Source of the DNA: Longimicrobium sp.
GTDB taxonomy: Bacteria > Gemmatimonadota > Gemmatimonadetes > Longimicrobiales > Longimicrobiaceae
Reading direction: 5' to 3'
Length of the DNA stretch: 35,042 bases
NCBI GenBank assembly: GCA_036377595.1
Contig: DASUYB010000002.1
Coordinates: forward strand, 1-35,042
The translations under genes were made by a program, and so were the position numbers. The notes under the pieces are model-generated. The model did not search any database, was not told the origin of the DNA, and worked only from the letters and a program-made list of their open reading frames with translations. Positions 16,442 to 24,682 of the stretch are shown here, piece after piece (within the stretch, counting starts at the first letter, position 1; the number at the start of each line of letters is the position of its first letter).

Positions 16442-16666
16442 TGTGGATTGGGGAAGGAACAGGCATGTCATTCCGAAGGCGCTGCGCCGCCCCGTCCTCC
16501 ATGCCAAAGCCGTGGCGCCTGAGGAATCTGTGGCCGGCGCCCGCGCCACAGGCCGCCTTTCGCCCGGACGCATGCCACAGATTCCTCGGGCGCCGCCCGA
16601 AATCAGCGCGATTGAAGATTCGGAGCAGCGGCGCCGACTCGGAATGACATTCGATCGGAATCCACA
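16442..16666. repeat. long nested inverted repeat after the NRPS operon
   Basis: Three pairs of arms nest around one centre. TGTGGATT (16442-16449) pairs with AATCCACA (16659-16666). TGTCATTCCGA (16466-16476) pairs with TCGGAATGACA (16639-16649). GAGGAATCTGTGGC (16521-16534) pairs with GCCACAGATTCCTC (16574-16587). The motifs TGTCATTCCGA and GAGGAATCT belong to a kind of dispersed intergenic palindrome known from several bacterial phyla. It fills most of the gap between the NRPS stop and the next gene. It could end or attenuate NRPS transcription. It also keeps the downstream frame open upstream of the true start, so it is not evidence of coding. Confidence 0.85.
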
Positions 16667-16766
16667 ATCGATTGCGGCAGCCGGTATCACACGTCAACGG
16701 AATCAACGAACGCGCCGTGGCTCAACGCGCGCGCTTCTCCATCACCCCCCTCCCGGACCCCCGCCC

Positions 16767-18155
16767 GTGATCGCCTCCGCCCTGCGGATCCCCCCCGACA
16801 CCCGGGCCGCGCACCGCCAGCTTTCCCCCGCCGCCGAGCGCTTTCTGGACCACCTGCTGGATCACCCCGACCAGGCGGCGCAGCTGGCGGGGTTCGAAAA
16901 GGGGCTGCCGGACTGGATGATCCCCCACGACATCACCTGGCCCACGCTGGTCGACGCACGGCGGGTGGCCGAGATGGAGCGGGCAACGGTGGGCGTGTGC
17001 AGGCTCGTCAGGGCCATTCCCGCGGTGGTGTTCGGCGGAGACCTGGGAGCCATCGCCACGTTCTACGACTACGATCCCCTCCTGCTGGCGATCATGTTCT
17101 CGGTGCGCAATTACACGAACAGCACCGTGGCCCGCTGCGACTTCATCGACACCCCCGGCGGGCTGATGTGCTGCGAGGTGAACATGGCCGCCAACCTGGG
17201 CGGCTGGCATCACGGGTTCTGGCGTGAGCGCTACCTGCGGCACCCCGTGCTCATGGACTTCTGCGCGCGCGAAGGCATCAGCCCGGGCGGCCACGACGTG
17301 CTGGTCACCTTCTGCGAGCACGTGATCGACGACGCCCTGGACAGCGGCGTGATCGAGGAAGGCGGCGAGCTGAATGCGGTGCTGGTCCTGAACGAGCCCA
17401 CCGAGGATGCGCGGCGCGACGCCGCCGAAGTGTACGCGGAGCTCCTCCGCCGCACCGGGCGCGGCGTGACCGGCCAGCTGTGGCTGTGCAGCTGGCCGGC
17501 GGAGGAGCTGACGTTCCGGGGGCTGGACGTGTACATGGGCGAGCGGCGGGTGCACGTCTTCTACGGGTTCGCCCAGGTGTCCCCTCCCCTGCAGGTGCTG
17601 CGCTCGCAGCTGGTGGGCCGGATACGCTTCTACGGCGGGCTTGCGCGGATGTGGGTCGACAAGCGCAACCTCGCCCTGCTTTCGGAGAACGAGGGGCTGG
17701 AGGCGTGGACCGATGAGGACCGCGAGCTGATCCGCGACCACATCCCCTGGACGCGCCTGGTCTCCCCCCGCACCACCACCTGGCGCGGGGCCGAGGTGCA
17801 GTTTCCCGGCTTTCTGCTGGATCGCCGCGACGACATGGTCCTCAAGCGCAGCCTGGGCTCGGGCGGCGCGGCCGTGCACGTGGGGCGGTACCTGGCGCCG
17901 GACGCCTGGGAGGCGCGGGTGCGCGAGGCGGTGGAGGAGGGAACCTGGATCGTGCAGGAGCGGGTGGAGTCCAGGCCGTACTTCTATCCGCCCCGCCCCG
18001 GCGCCGCCCCCGTTCCCCACACCGTCGTCTGGGGCCTGTTCTGCACCGGGCCGCGGTACGCCGGCGGCTGCCTGCGCATGCTTCCCCAGGGCGTCGGCGA
18101 GGGCATCGTCAACGGCGCCCGCGGCGCCTACGAAGGCGCCATCCTGGAGATCTGA
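16767..18155 (+). CDS. probable circularly permuted ATP-grasp ligase
   Basis: A 462-residue protein without a signal peptide. About residues 355-395 carry an ATP-grasp nucleotide-binding signature: a lysine on a strand followed by a glycine-rich loop (MVLKRSLGSGGAAVHVG), then TWIVQERVES. The order of elements recalls circularly permuted ATP-grasp proteins (VLKP...GGKGV...VVQER), which join a carboxylate to an amine through an acyl phosphate. The upstream half has many charged and aromatic motifs (FYDYDPLLLAIMFSVRNYTN, CCEVNMAANLGGW). GTG 16767 is chosen because it follows the inverted repeat and precedes the first protein-like segment; no clear ribosome site is seen, so the start is uncertain. 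It lies downstream of the NRPS on the same strand, so it may add an amide-linked group to the peptide (inference). The exact substrate and subfamily are unknown. Confidence 0.75.
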   Translation: MIASALRIPPDTRAAHRQLSPAAERFLDHLLDHPDQAAQLAGFEKGLPDWMIPHDITWPTLVDARRVAEMERATVGVCRLVRAIPAVVFGGDLGAIATFYDYDPLLLAIMFSVRNYTNSTVARCDFIDTPGGLMCCEVNMAANLGGWHHGFWRERYLRHPVLMDFCAREGISPGGHDVLVTFCEHVIDDALDSGVIEEGGELNAVLVLNEPTEDARRDAAEVYAELLRRTGRGVTGQLWLCSWPAEELTFRGLDVYMGERRVHVFYGFAQVSPPLQVLRSQLVGRIRFYGGLARMWVDKRNLALLSENEGLEAWTDEDRELIRDHIPWTRLVSPRTTTWRGAEVQFPGFLLDRRDDMVLKRSLGSGGAAVHVGRYLAPDAWEARVREAVEEGTWIVQERVESRPYFYPPRPGAAPVPHTVVWGLFCTGPRYAGGCLRMLPQGVGEGIVNGARGAYEGAILEI

Positions 18156-18177
18156 TCCCAAATTCCGAGGTTTCAGT

Positions 18178-18314
18178 GTGCATTCCGATATCTCAAAAGA
18201 ATGACTCACACGGAGGAAACGGAGGTAACGGAGGAACTAAACGCGAGCAGAGTTCCTCCGTTTCCTCCGTTCCCTCCGTGTGAGATTCTTCAGTTCAGGA
18301 ACATGGGAATGCAC
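18178..18314. repeat. hairpin of 9-nt CGGAGGAAA-like units with outer arms
   Basis: The inner arms (18205-18238 and 18251-18284) are built from reiterated CGGAGGAAA/CGGAGGTAA units and their complements, opening with CTCACACGGAGG and closing with CCTCCGTGTGAG. The outer arms GTGCATTCC (18178-18186) and GGAATGCAC (18306-18314), with AGAAT/ATTCT in between, extend the symmetry. It starts 23 bp after the ATP-grasp stop, so it may end transcription in either direction. There is no U-tract, so this is not a classic intrinsic terminator. Confidence 0.85.
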
Positions 18315-18555
18315 GGTAAATCCTGAGAAACGGTATGATCGCGTATCCGCCGGGACCGACGGGGATCGAGCGCGCCGTGTCGCCCTCGGAGCGCCGCGGG
18401 CACGGGGCGGTCGCGGACGGAAAGCACCGCGCGCCGGGGGTGAGCTTCACCCTGGAGACGGGGTGAAGGCCGTGGGCGCCCGGCCCGGGTTTCGCCGGCA
18501 CATCATCGCGGGCCCGGACAGGCTCCGGGACCTCACCCGAGAGAAGGTCACACGG
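18315..18555 (+). other. leader before the S51 peptidase gene; no gene recognised
   Basis: The reading frame of the next gene stays open upstream through this stretch, but the translation (Arg/Gly/Ala-rich) is not protein-like. A TATGAT at 18334-18339 is the best -10-like hexamer, without a convincing -35 partner. Nothing else is recognised. Confidence 0.3.
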
Positions 18556-19290
18556 ATGTCGATCGATCCGGAGGAGTTCGCCGTCCCGTTTTCCGGCGCG
18601 CCCGTCTACCTGCTGGCCGACAGCCAGCTCCTCTTCTCGTCGCCCGGGGGGCGCGCGCTGCTGGCCCCGGCCGTGGACGCCATCGGGAGCGCAGGGCCGC
18701 GCGCGGCCTACGTGGGCGCCGCCAACGGCGACCGGCCCGAGTACTACTCGATCTTCGAGGGCGCCATGGAGATGATCGGCGTGCGTGACCGGCGCATGAT
18801 CCTCTCCGGCTACTCCGCCCGGGACCGCGCGTACCTCCGCTCCGCCGACCTCATCGTCCTGGCCGGCGGCGACGTGGGCGCCGGGCTGCGCGTGCTGCGG
18901 GAGACGGGGATGGACGACGACCTCGACGAGCGGCGCCGGGAGGGCGCGGTGCTGGTCGGCGTCTCGGCCGGGGCGGTGCACCTGGGCGCAATGGGCTGGC
19001 TCGGCGGCGAGCCCGCCGACGGCGAGCTGGTGGGCACGCTGGGGATCGTTCCCTTCTCGGTGGACGCGCACGACGAGGCCAACGGATGGCGCCGCCTCCG
19101 GCAGCTCGTGGCCCGCTCGCTCCCCGGCAGCGTCGGCATCGGCGTGCCCACCGGCGGCGGGGTCATCCACCACCCCGACGGCGCCGTGGAGCCGGTGGGG
19201 CGCGGCGCCGTGGAGCTCCGCCTGGACGACGGCCGGATCGTCGAGTCGATCCTGTACCCGCCCGATCGTTCGCCGCCGCCGGCGGAGTGA
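18556..19290 (+). CDS. peptidase S51 / cyanophycinase-like protein
   Basis: A 244-residue cytoplasmic protein. The motif GVSAGAVHLG (Ser137) matches the nucleophile elbow of peptidase family S51, which includes dipeptidase E and cyanophycinase and has a class I glutamine amidotransferase-like fold. LIVLAGGDVGAGL (about 99-111) matches the preceding glycine-rich strand of that family. VDAHDE (about 170) may supply the histidine. Such enzymes cut Asp-X dipeptides or related isopeptide bonds; the substrate here is unknown. ATG 18556 is chosen because the conserved fold starts right after it (PVYLLADSQLLF) and the upstream extension is not protein-like; the ribosome site is weak. It lies between the ATP-grasp gene and the exporter, so it may process or detoxify the peptide, for example by reversing the ligase product (inference). 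Confidence 0.8.
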   Translation: MSIDPEEFAVPFSGAPVYLLADSQLLFSSPGGRALLAPAVDAIGSAGPRAAYVGAANGDRPEYYSIFEGAMEMIGVRDRRMILSGYSARDRAYLRSADLIVLAGGDVGAGLRVLRETGMDDDLDERRREGAVLVGVSAGAVHLGAMGWLGGEPADGELVGTLGIVPFSVDAHDEANGWRRLRQLVARSLPGSVGIGVPTGGGVIHHPDGAVEPVGRGAVELRLDDGRIVESILYPPDRSPPPAE

Positions 19291-19550
19291 CGGGGCACCG
19301 CCGACGGGGAGACGCGCCGTCGTCCCTCTCCGCGTGGTAGGCCACCGCCTCGTCCTCGCGCGCCTGAACAGGGTGGACTTCTGCCACACCACGGCGATCT
19401 GGTGCGTCCCACGCCGCGCGTGATTATCTTTTCATCGCCGCAAGCTGGCCGGAAACGGAAGCACCGCCATTTTCCGGCGGGCGCGCCGCCGCCGCTCCGA
19501 CTCGAACCTTCGCGGGCCCGTAGGGGCCCCGACGCCCGCTCAGGACCCGA
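19291..19550 (+). promoter_or_regulatory. leader of the ABC exporter with a possible promoter
   Basis: A 260-bp gap without a gene. The only AT-rich patch is GATTATCTTTTCAT at 19422-19435, about 115 bp before the exporter start; it could hold a -10 element, but no matching -35 is clear. The rest is GC-rich with short self-complementary runs (for example GGGCCCGTAGGGGCCC near 19513-19528). Confidence 0.3.
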
Positions 19551-21371
19551 ATGCCGCCTGCACCTCTGCCGCCCGCACATCTCGCCGAGCCCCCACCCCT
19601 GAGGGAAGCCTTCCAGCAGTTCAGGCGGCTGCTGCGGCTCGTCCGCCGGTACTGGGGGCCGCTCTTCCAGGGGATGGCGCTCGGGGTGGTGCTGGGGCTG
19701 CTGGCGCTGGCGGTGCCGTACCTCTCCAAGCTGCTGGTCGACGAGGTGTATCCCTCGGGCAACCTGTCGCTCATGCACCTGCTGGTGCTGGGCATCCTGG
19801 GGGTGAGCGTGGCCTCGGCGATCATGACGGGGATCCGCTTCTACTTCACCTCCTACACCACCGCGCACCTGGCCAACGCCTCCACCCTCCTCTTCTTCAA
19901 CCACCTGCAGCACCTGCGCACGCGCTTCTTCGACCAGCACCGCGTGGGCGAGATCAACAACCGCTTCATCGACGTGCGCCTCGCGTTCAACACCGTGGCC
20001 AGGGTGTTCGAGACGGTGTTCTCGAGCGCGGCCTACCTGCTGCTGGTGCCGCCGTTCCTGTTCCTGCTGCAGTGGAAGCTGGCCCTGGTCGCGCTGGCCG
20101 CCGTCCCGATCACCGTGGCCATCACCCTGGGCAGCGCGGGGGTGCTGCGCAGGTACTGGAAGAAGGCCGCGGAGGCGTACGCGGAGCTCGACGCGATCCA
20201 GCTGGAGGTGCTCAGCCACATCCGCACCCTCAAGGCGATGGCGACGGAGCACCTGATGTACGCCCGGGCCAGCCGCGCCATCCAGGGCGCCCTGCAGTGG
20301 CAGCTGAAGGCGGCCGGCTACTCGCAGGTGTTCGCGGCCAGCAACGCCATCGTGGCCGGCCTGGGCACGGCGGTGTTCACCGGGTACGCCTGGATGCTCA
20401 TCATCGGCGGCGAGATGACGCTGGGCGACTACGTCGCGTTCACCGCCTACGTGGCGTACCTGACCGGCCCGCTCACGCAGATCACCACGCTGTTCACCGA
20501 CTTCCAGCGGACCGCGGTGAACCTGGGGCGCATGTTCGATTACCTCGACCAGCCCCCCGAGCAGGACCCCACCCTGGCGTATGCGCCGCCGCCGCCCATC
20601 GCCACCGTGGTGCGGGGCGAGATCAGCATGCGCGGCGTGTGCTTCGGCTACCTGGCCGGGCGCGAGGTGCTGCACGACGTGAGCGTCTGCTTCCCGTCCG
20701 GCGCCGTCACCGTCATCGTGGGCCCCAGCGGGGCGGGGAAGAGCTCGCTCCTCCGCCTGATCCTGCGCATGGAGGAGCCCGACGCGGGCGAGGTGTGCGT
20801 GGACGGCGCGCCGATCTCCTCCCTCTCCCTCACCGACCTGCGCCGGCAGATGTCGGTGGTGTGGCAGGAGTTCAGCCTGGTGCAGGGCACCATCTGGGAC
20901 AACCTGACGCTCGGCGCCGAGGAGCCCTCGCGGGCGCGCGTCGACGACGCCGTGCGGCTCTGCCGGCTGAAGTCGCTCATCGACGAGCTCCCCGACGGCT
21001 ACGACACGCACGTGGGCGAGTGGGGCGCCACGCTGTCGGGCGGGCAGCGCCAGCGCATTGCGCTGGTGCGCGCGCTGGTACGCGACGCGCCGGTGCTGCT
21101 GCTGGACGAGGCCATGGCCAACGTCGACATGCAGACCGAGACCCTGATCCTGCGCGACCTGCTCGCGCGCCAGGAGGGGAAGACGGTGATCTTCGTGACG
21201 CACCGCGTGAGCACCGCGGCGCTGGCCGACCACGTGGTGATGGTGGCGGCGGGGCGCGTGGCGGCCGCGGGAACGCACGCGGAGCTGATGCGCGACAGCG
21301 AGGCGTACCGCAAGCTCCAGGGCGGCGGCATGGAAGACCCGCGCCGCCCGCACGCCGTCCCGGCGACCTGA
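19551..21371 (+). CDS. ABC exporter, fused membrane and ATPase domains
   Basis: A 606-residue half-transporter of the exporter (MsbA/bacteriocin-export) type. The N-terminal half has several long hydrophobic spans (for example MALGVVLGLLALAVPY near 42-57 and LLLVPPFLFLL near 164) and ends near residue 330. The ATPase domain has Walker A GPSGAGKS (391-398), Q-loop VWQEF, signature LSGGQRQR (from 495), Walker B VLLLDE (515-520, with catalytic Glu520), D-loop ANVD and H-loop His551. All key residues are present. There is no N-terminal C39 leader-peptidase domain. It would act as a homodimer in the inner membrane. It is the last gene of the biosynthetic block, so export of the peptide and self-protection are the likely roles (inference). 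The first 20 residues are proline-rich; ATG 19551 is the only good start and lacks a strong ribosome site. Confidence 0.93.
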   Translation: MPPAPLPPAHLAEPPPLREAFQQFRRLLRLVRRYWGPLFQGMALGVVLGLLALAVPYLSKLLVDEVYPSGNLSLMHLLVLGILGVSVASAIMTGIRFYFTSYTTAHLANASTLLFFNHLQHLRTRFFDQHRVGEINNRFIDVRLAFNTVARVFETVFSSAAYLLLVPPFLFLLQWKLALVALAAVPITVAITLGSAGVLRRYWKKAAEAYAELDAIQLEVLSHIRTLKAMATEHLMYARASRAIQGALQWQLKAAGYSQVFAASNAIVAGLGTAVFTGYAWMLIIGGEMTLGDYVAFTAYVAYLTGPLTQITTLFTDFQRTAVNLGRMFDYLDQPPEQDPTLAYAPPPPIATVVRGEISMRGVCFGYLAGREVLHDVSVCFPSGAVTVIVGPSGAGKSSLLRLILRMEEPDAGEVCVDGAPISSLSLTDLRRQMSVVWQEFSLVQGTIWDNLTLGAEEPSRARVDDAVRLCRLKSLIDELPDGYDTHVGEWGATLSGGQRQRIALVRALVRDAPVLLLDEAMANVDMQTETLILRDLLARQEGKTVIFVTHRVSTAALADHVVMVAAGRVAAAGTHAELMRDSEAYRKLQGGGMEDPRRPHAVPAT

Positions 21372-21406
21372 CCCTCTCGATACCGAATCCGGAACAACAA
21401 CGGGCC

Positions 21407-21488
21407 TCACGCGGAGACGCGGAGAACGCGGAGAAACCGCGGAAGACGATGGCCGCAGTTTTCTCCGCGGCTCCACGTCTCCGCGTGA
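21407..21488. repeat. hairpin of 8-nt ACGCGGAG units
   Basis: The arms 21407-21437 (TCACGCGGAGACGCGGAG...) and 21458-21488 (...CACGTCTCCGCGTGA) are near-perfect complements of 31 nt around a 20-nt loop. The arms consist of reiterated ACGCGGAG/AACGCGGAG units. It starts 36 bp after the exporter stop and may act as a transcription end or mRNA 3' stabiliser. A partial relative without its right arm (TCTCACACGGAG) lies near 21564-21575, preceded by TGTGCATTC, like the left flank of the hairpin at 18178. Confidence 0.85.
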
Positions 21489-21673
21489 TATACGATCCGA
21501 CAACAACAGGTCTCATACCTTGAACGAATGGCTGTGCATTCGATTGGATCTGATGAGAATGGTCTCACACGGAGTCAGCAAAGGAAGCGCGGATGCCGAA
21601 AACCCCTGTGAATCCTTGATGTTCCGGAAGGGCCAACCGGAGTTACCGCGCTGAAATGCCGCGTTTTCGCTGT

Positions 21674-21698
21674 AAACCTATCCCAGAACCTGTCCCAC
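21674..21698 (+). repeat. att-like direct repeat, left copy
   Basis: A 25-bp sequence starting AAACCTATCCCA, identical at 22 of 25 positions (first 12 all identical) and in the same orientation as 34909-34933. On the other strand it is two 12-mers, TGGGACAGGTTC and TGGGATAGGTTT. A 7-bp stem-loop (AACCGGC 21699-21705, GCCGGTT 21713-21719) follows directly. Together with the right copy it brackets all the mobile-element and defence genes, as attL/attR would. Confidence 0.6.
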
Positions 21699-21820
21699 AA
21701 CCGGCCGGCGAAGCCGGTTCCGAAAGAACGGTGCGCCGGGCTGGGGGACAAGCCCCCCGCCCGGCGCCGAACCTGAAACCCCCTGCCGGCGCTCTCAGTC
21801 CCCGGCGCTTGTATCGGCGC

Positions 21821-22135
21821 CCCCTGGTATTCGTTCCGAACAACACTGAGCCACGCCGGGCGAGGTACGCCGTGGGTTGCATAGATCCGGTCCAACCCCT
21901 GCACCAGTTCTAGTGCCGCAGCTACCCGCATCCCCGGCGGAATCGAAGCTAGTACCTGCTCGATCAGATAGACGGCAACGTCCGGCGTGAGGCCGTCGCC
22001 ACCGGCGGCCCACTGGCGCAGGTACCAGTCTCGCAGCTTGCTGAGGGTCGTTCCGTAGAGGCGACGCGTTTTGCCGGATACGATGTTCGCGATTCCGCCG
22101 TGGCTGACGCCCGAAGCATTGGCGACCGTCGTCCG
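21821..22135 (-). pseudogene. XRE-family regulator, C-terminal remnant
   Basis: Read on the minus strand from about 22135 down, the translation is protein-like without a start codon at its beginning. It contains ASGVSHGGIANIVSGKTR, a helix-turn-helix of the Cro/C1 (XRE) type, then LYGTTLSKLRDWYLRQ and a helical tail ending near RNEYQG. The N terminus is missing: beyond about 22135 the DNA instead reads as relaxase on the other strand. The first ATG (21931) lies after the helix-turn-helix, so no DNA-binding protein can be made. The junction marks a deletion or insertion that fused this gene to the relaxase remnant. Confidence 0.6.
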
Positions 22136-24074
22136 CGACGTGGACGGCGGGCTGCGCGTGCCCGCCGAGCACGAGACGGGGTTGCAGCGAGTCTACCCAC
22201 CCTCGAACCCGCGTCGCGGAGACGCCGAGTTCCTGCGTGAGGTCACGGCACGCGCCGCCCCGGTACTGGAGCAGGCGCAGTCCTGGGCCGAGTTGGAGCG
22301 CGGACTTGCCGAGCAAGGGCTGGCGCTGCGCGTGAAAGGCGGCGGGTTTACGCTGACGGACGGGACCCGACAGGTGAAGGCATCGGAGGTCGGGCGCGAA
22401 TGCTCGCGTTACCATCTGGAGAAGCGCTTGGGCGCGTATCCCGACTACCGGACACGCATGGCCGTCGCGCAGATCGCACCGGCGCCTCGCGCCCCCGTCG
22501 TCCAGCCGCAGGTCGCGCCACCTCGGGAATCGGCTACGGTTGAAGTGCAGACTCCCGCACGGCAGGAGCCGCCGGGTCCCGCGCTTCCTCCTGCAACGCA
22601 GGTCCCGCCTCGCGTGGAGGGTCGCGTTCCCGAGCGGCACAAGCCGCAGTTCGGAGACGCGGGACACGGCATCGTCGAGCTGTTCGACGGTCCGCCACCG
22701 CCCGAGGCCGAGGGCCCTGCCCACGCCGTGGAGCGCGCTCCCACACCGCAGCCCCAGCGGAAGGAACGCACCTTCCTGCACGAGGTGCAGGAGCGCGCCG
22801 GGCCGGTACTGGAGGGGGCCGACACCTGGGCGGAGCTGGAGCGCGGCCTTGCGGACCACGGACTGTCCCTGCGCGAGAAGGGGGGCGGTTTCGTGGTGAC
22901 GGACGGAGAGCAGGAGGTGAAGGCGTCCGAGGTAGGGCGGGCCTTCTCGCGCTTCCATCTGGAGAAGCGGCTGGGCCAGTATCCGTCCTCCCGCGCGCGG
23001 GGAGTGGTGGAGGAGGTCCAGCCAGCCCCGCCCGCCCCCGCCGTGGAGCCGGATCCCGCCGAAAGGCAGGTCGAACAGCTCGCGCTCCCCCTTCCCACGC
23101 CTGCCGTCCAGGAAGGAGCGGGGACGCCTGCGCGCCCCACGCAGCGCTTCACGCTGTACGACGACGGGACCGTCTTCGGGGTGCGGGACAGGGATGGACA
23201 GATCTTCTTCGCCGAGACGCGCGAGCGTGCCGTCGCCGAGGTGGAGCGCGCCAACGCCATCGCCGCGCTCTACCCGGCCGTGATCTCTATGCGCCACCTC
23301 CGCGAGATGGACGGCGCATGGAGGGATGCGCGCGGACTGCCGCGCCTGCCCGAGCCGGAGGGACGCCGGATCGTGGTCGCGGCCCCGGAAGGACTCGGGG
23401 ACGCCGTGCCCCCGCTCCCGCCCGTTGCACGCGTGCAACGCGAAGAATCAACTCCGGCCGCGGCTTCCCCGGAACGCGCTGCCGCGCCCCCGCCGGAGCG
23501 AGCGCCGGCGCCCACAGTTGAGCTGCCGGTTCAGCCCGAGCCGTCGCGGCCGGCGGAGCCCCCGATCCGCACACCCGCGCGCGGGTCGGAGCCGCCGGTG
23601 CCGGCCAGGAAGAGAACGGTTCCACGCACGGAGCGCGAAGACGCGCCAATCCAACCGGCAGCTCCCGCTCCGCCCGCACCTGCTCTGCCTCATGGCGCAC
23701 GCGCTCGTGATGCCGGAGTCCCCGAGTTGCCTCCGGAAATCGACGCGTATCTTCGCGTTCTCACCGAGGCCGCCGAAGCGCTGGACCTCCTGGATCAGCG
23801 CCAGAAGGCCGGGGAGGAATTCCACGCTGCAGCGGACGAACTCGCGTGGCTACCGGAGCGGCGAAAGCGGGCCGACGCGGCCGTCGAGGGATACAGGTCC
23901 GAGCTGCGCGAAGTGTACGCTGACCCCGCCGCCGCCGAGAAGGCGATTGCGGCGCATCGGAAACAGTACGGCACCGACGCAACCGCCGATGCCATTGAGC
24001 GGTCTCCCGAACGCTTCGGTGCGCTGCGACCGGACCCCGACCAAGGGCATGATCTCTCGCCTGTGGCGGCGTGA
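22083..24074 (+). pseudogene. relaxase (MobA/VirD2-like) C-terminal remnant
   Basis: This open frame of about 660 residues lacks the N-terminal nickase domain of a mobilisation relaxase. It keeps the accessory C-terminal part. A module of about 75 residues occurs twice (about 22227-22448 and 22770-22995), each with APVLEQAQSWAELERGLAEQ or GPVLEGADTWAELERGLADH, then KASEVGR and HLEKRLG. Next come a segment beginning FTLYDDGTVFGVRDRDGQIF, a Pro/Ala-rich linker (about 23400-23700) and a tail with the relaxase-like pattern LREVYADPAAAEKAI and PERFGALR. The first residues after ATG 22083 (or TTG 22071) come from DNA antisense to the XRE remnant, so this start is probably accidental. In an intact element the protein would nick oriT and lead DNA transfer; here it cannot. 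It could still be translated. Confidence 0.65.
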
Positions 24075-24462
24075 CACCCATTGGGCGCGCAGCCAGGCGC
24101 GAGTGCTGGTCCACCATTTCCGGCACGCACACAACCAGTTCGCCGCGTGCCCGACCGCGCAGGACGAGGAGCGGGTGCGCGCCCGCAACTCGGCCGCACA
24201 GCGCGCCCGTGACGAGCTGGACGCAAAGCTCCGTCGGCTGCCGCACTCCAGTTCCGCCGAGTACGCGCGGGCTGCGATTCGCGGGGCGAACGAGGCTGCG
24301 CGCCTCAGCGGACGGTCGATGGACGCGGTGTTGCAGCAGGTGCGGCCCCGCGTATCGGACGCAGCATTCCGGACTCTCACGTCAGCGCTGGTGCGCGAGC
24401 TTGAACGCCAGTATCGAGCACACGAACGTGAGGTGAGAGGACAGAGCGGGTGGCAGCTCTGA
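24049..24462 (+). CDS. small helical protein, or frameshifted relaxase tail
   Basis: A 137-residue frame that overlaps the end of the relaxase remnant by 26 bp. It is rich in Arg, Ala and Gln and predicted helical, with no membrane segment (MISRLWRRDTHWARSQARVL at the start, RELERQYRAHEREVRGQ near the end). AAGGG stands just before the ATG, too close for an ideal ribosome site. It may be a separate mobilisation gene. It may instead be the true end of the relaxase after a single frameshift, because the relaxase frame stops right after its PERFGALR motif, where relatives continue with a basic helical tail. No family is recognised. Confidence 0.5.
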   Translation: MISRLWRRDTHWARSQARVLVHHFRHAHNQFAACPTAQDEERVRARNSAAQRARDELDAKLRRLPHSSSAEYARAAIRGANEAARLSGRSMDAVLQQVRPRVSDAAFRTLTSALVRELERQYRAHEREVRGQSGWQL

Positions 24463-24682
24463 TTGTTCTAGCCAAAGGGAACGAGTTCTGCCGTCCCCCC
24501 CTGAAAGTACCGTTTCGTTTGCGGACCCCAACCTCTCAATCACCTTCTGGAGCGTGCTGAGCAGGTAAATCATCTGGTGCCGCGCTCGCACCTCACATTG
24601 GATCAAGGCTCGTGAAGGGAGACCAGGAGAGCGCAACAAAGAGCTGTGGAGTTGAGAACGAATCCGAGAATCTGGCGTTGAA

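Noticed and set aside
18810-21506. Antisense frame of 898 codons over the S51 gene and ABC exporter
   Set aside because: It is a shadow of the well-supported sense genes; its translation is low-complexity Arg/His/Ala.
21795-23438. Antisense frame of 547 codons over the relaxase remnant
   Set aside because: The sense frame carries recognisable duplicated relaxase modules; this frame has no recognisable domain. It is also not the frame of the XRE remnant.
24463-24682. Protein-like piece on the minus strand (ALIQCEVRARHQMIYLL, then STLQKVIERLGSAN) after the TIR-STAND stop
   Set aside because: It has no start codon of its own and is only about 60 residues, with no family match that I can name. 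It may be a remnant but cannot be supported.
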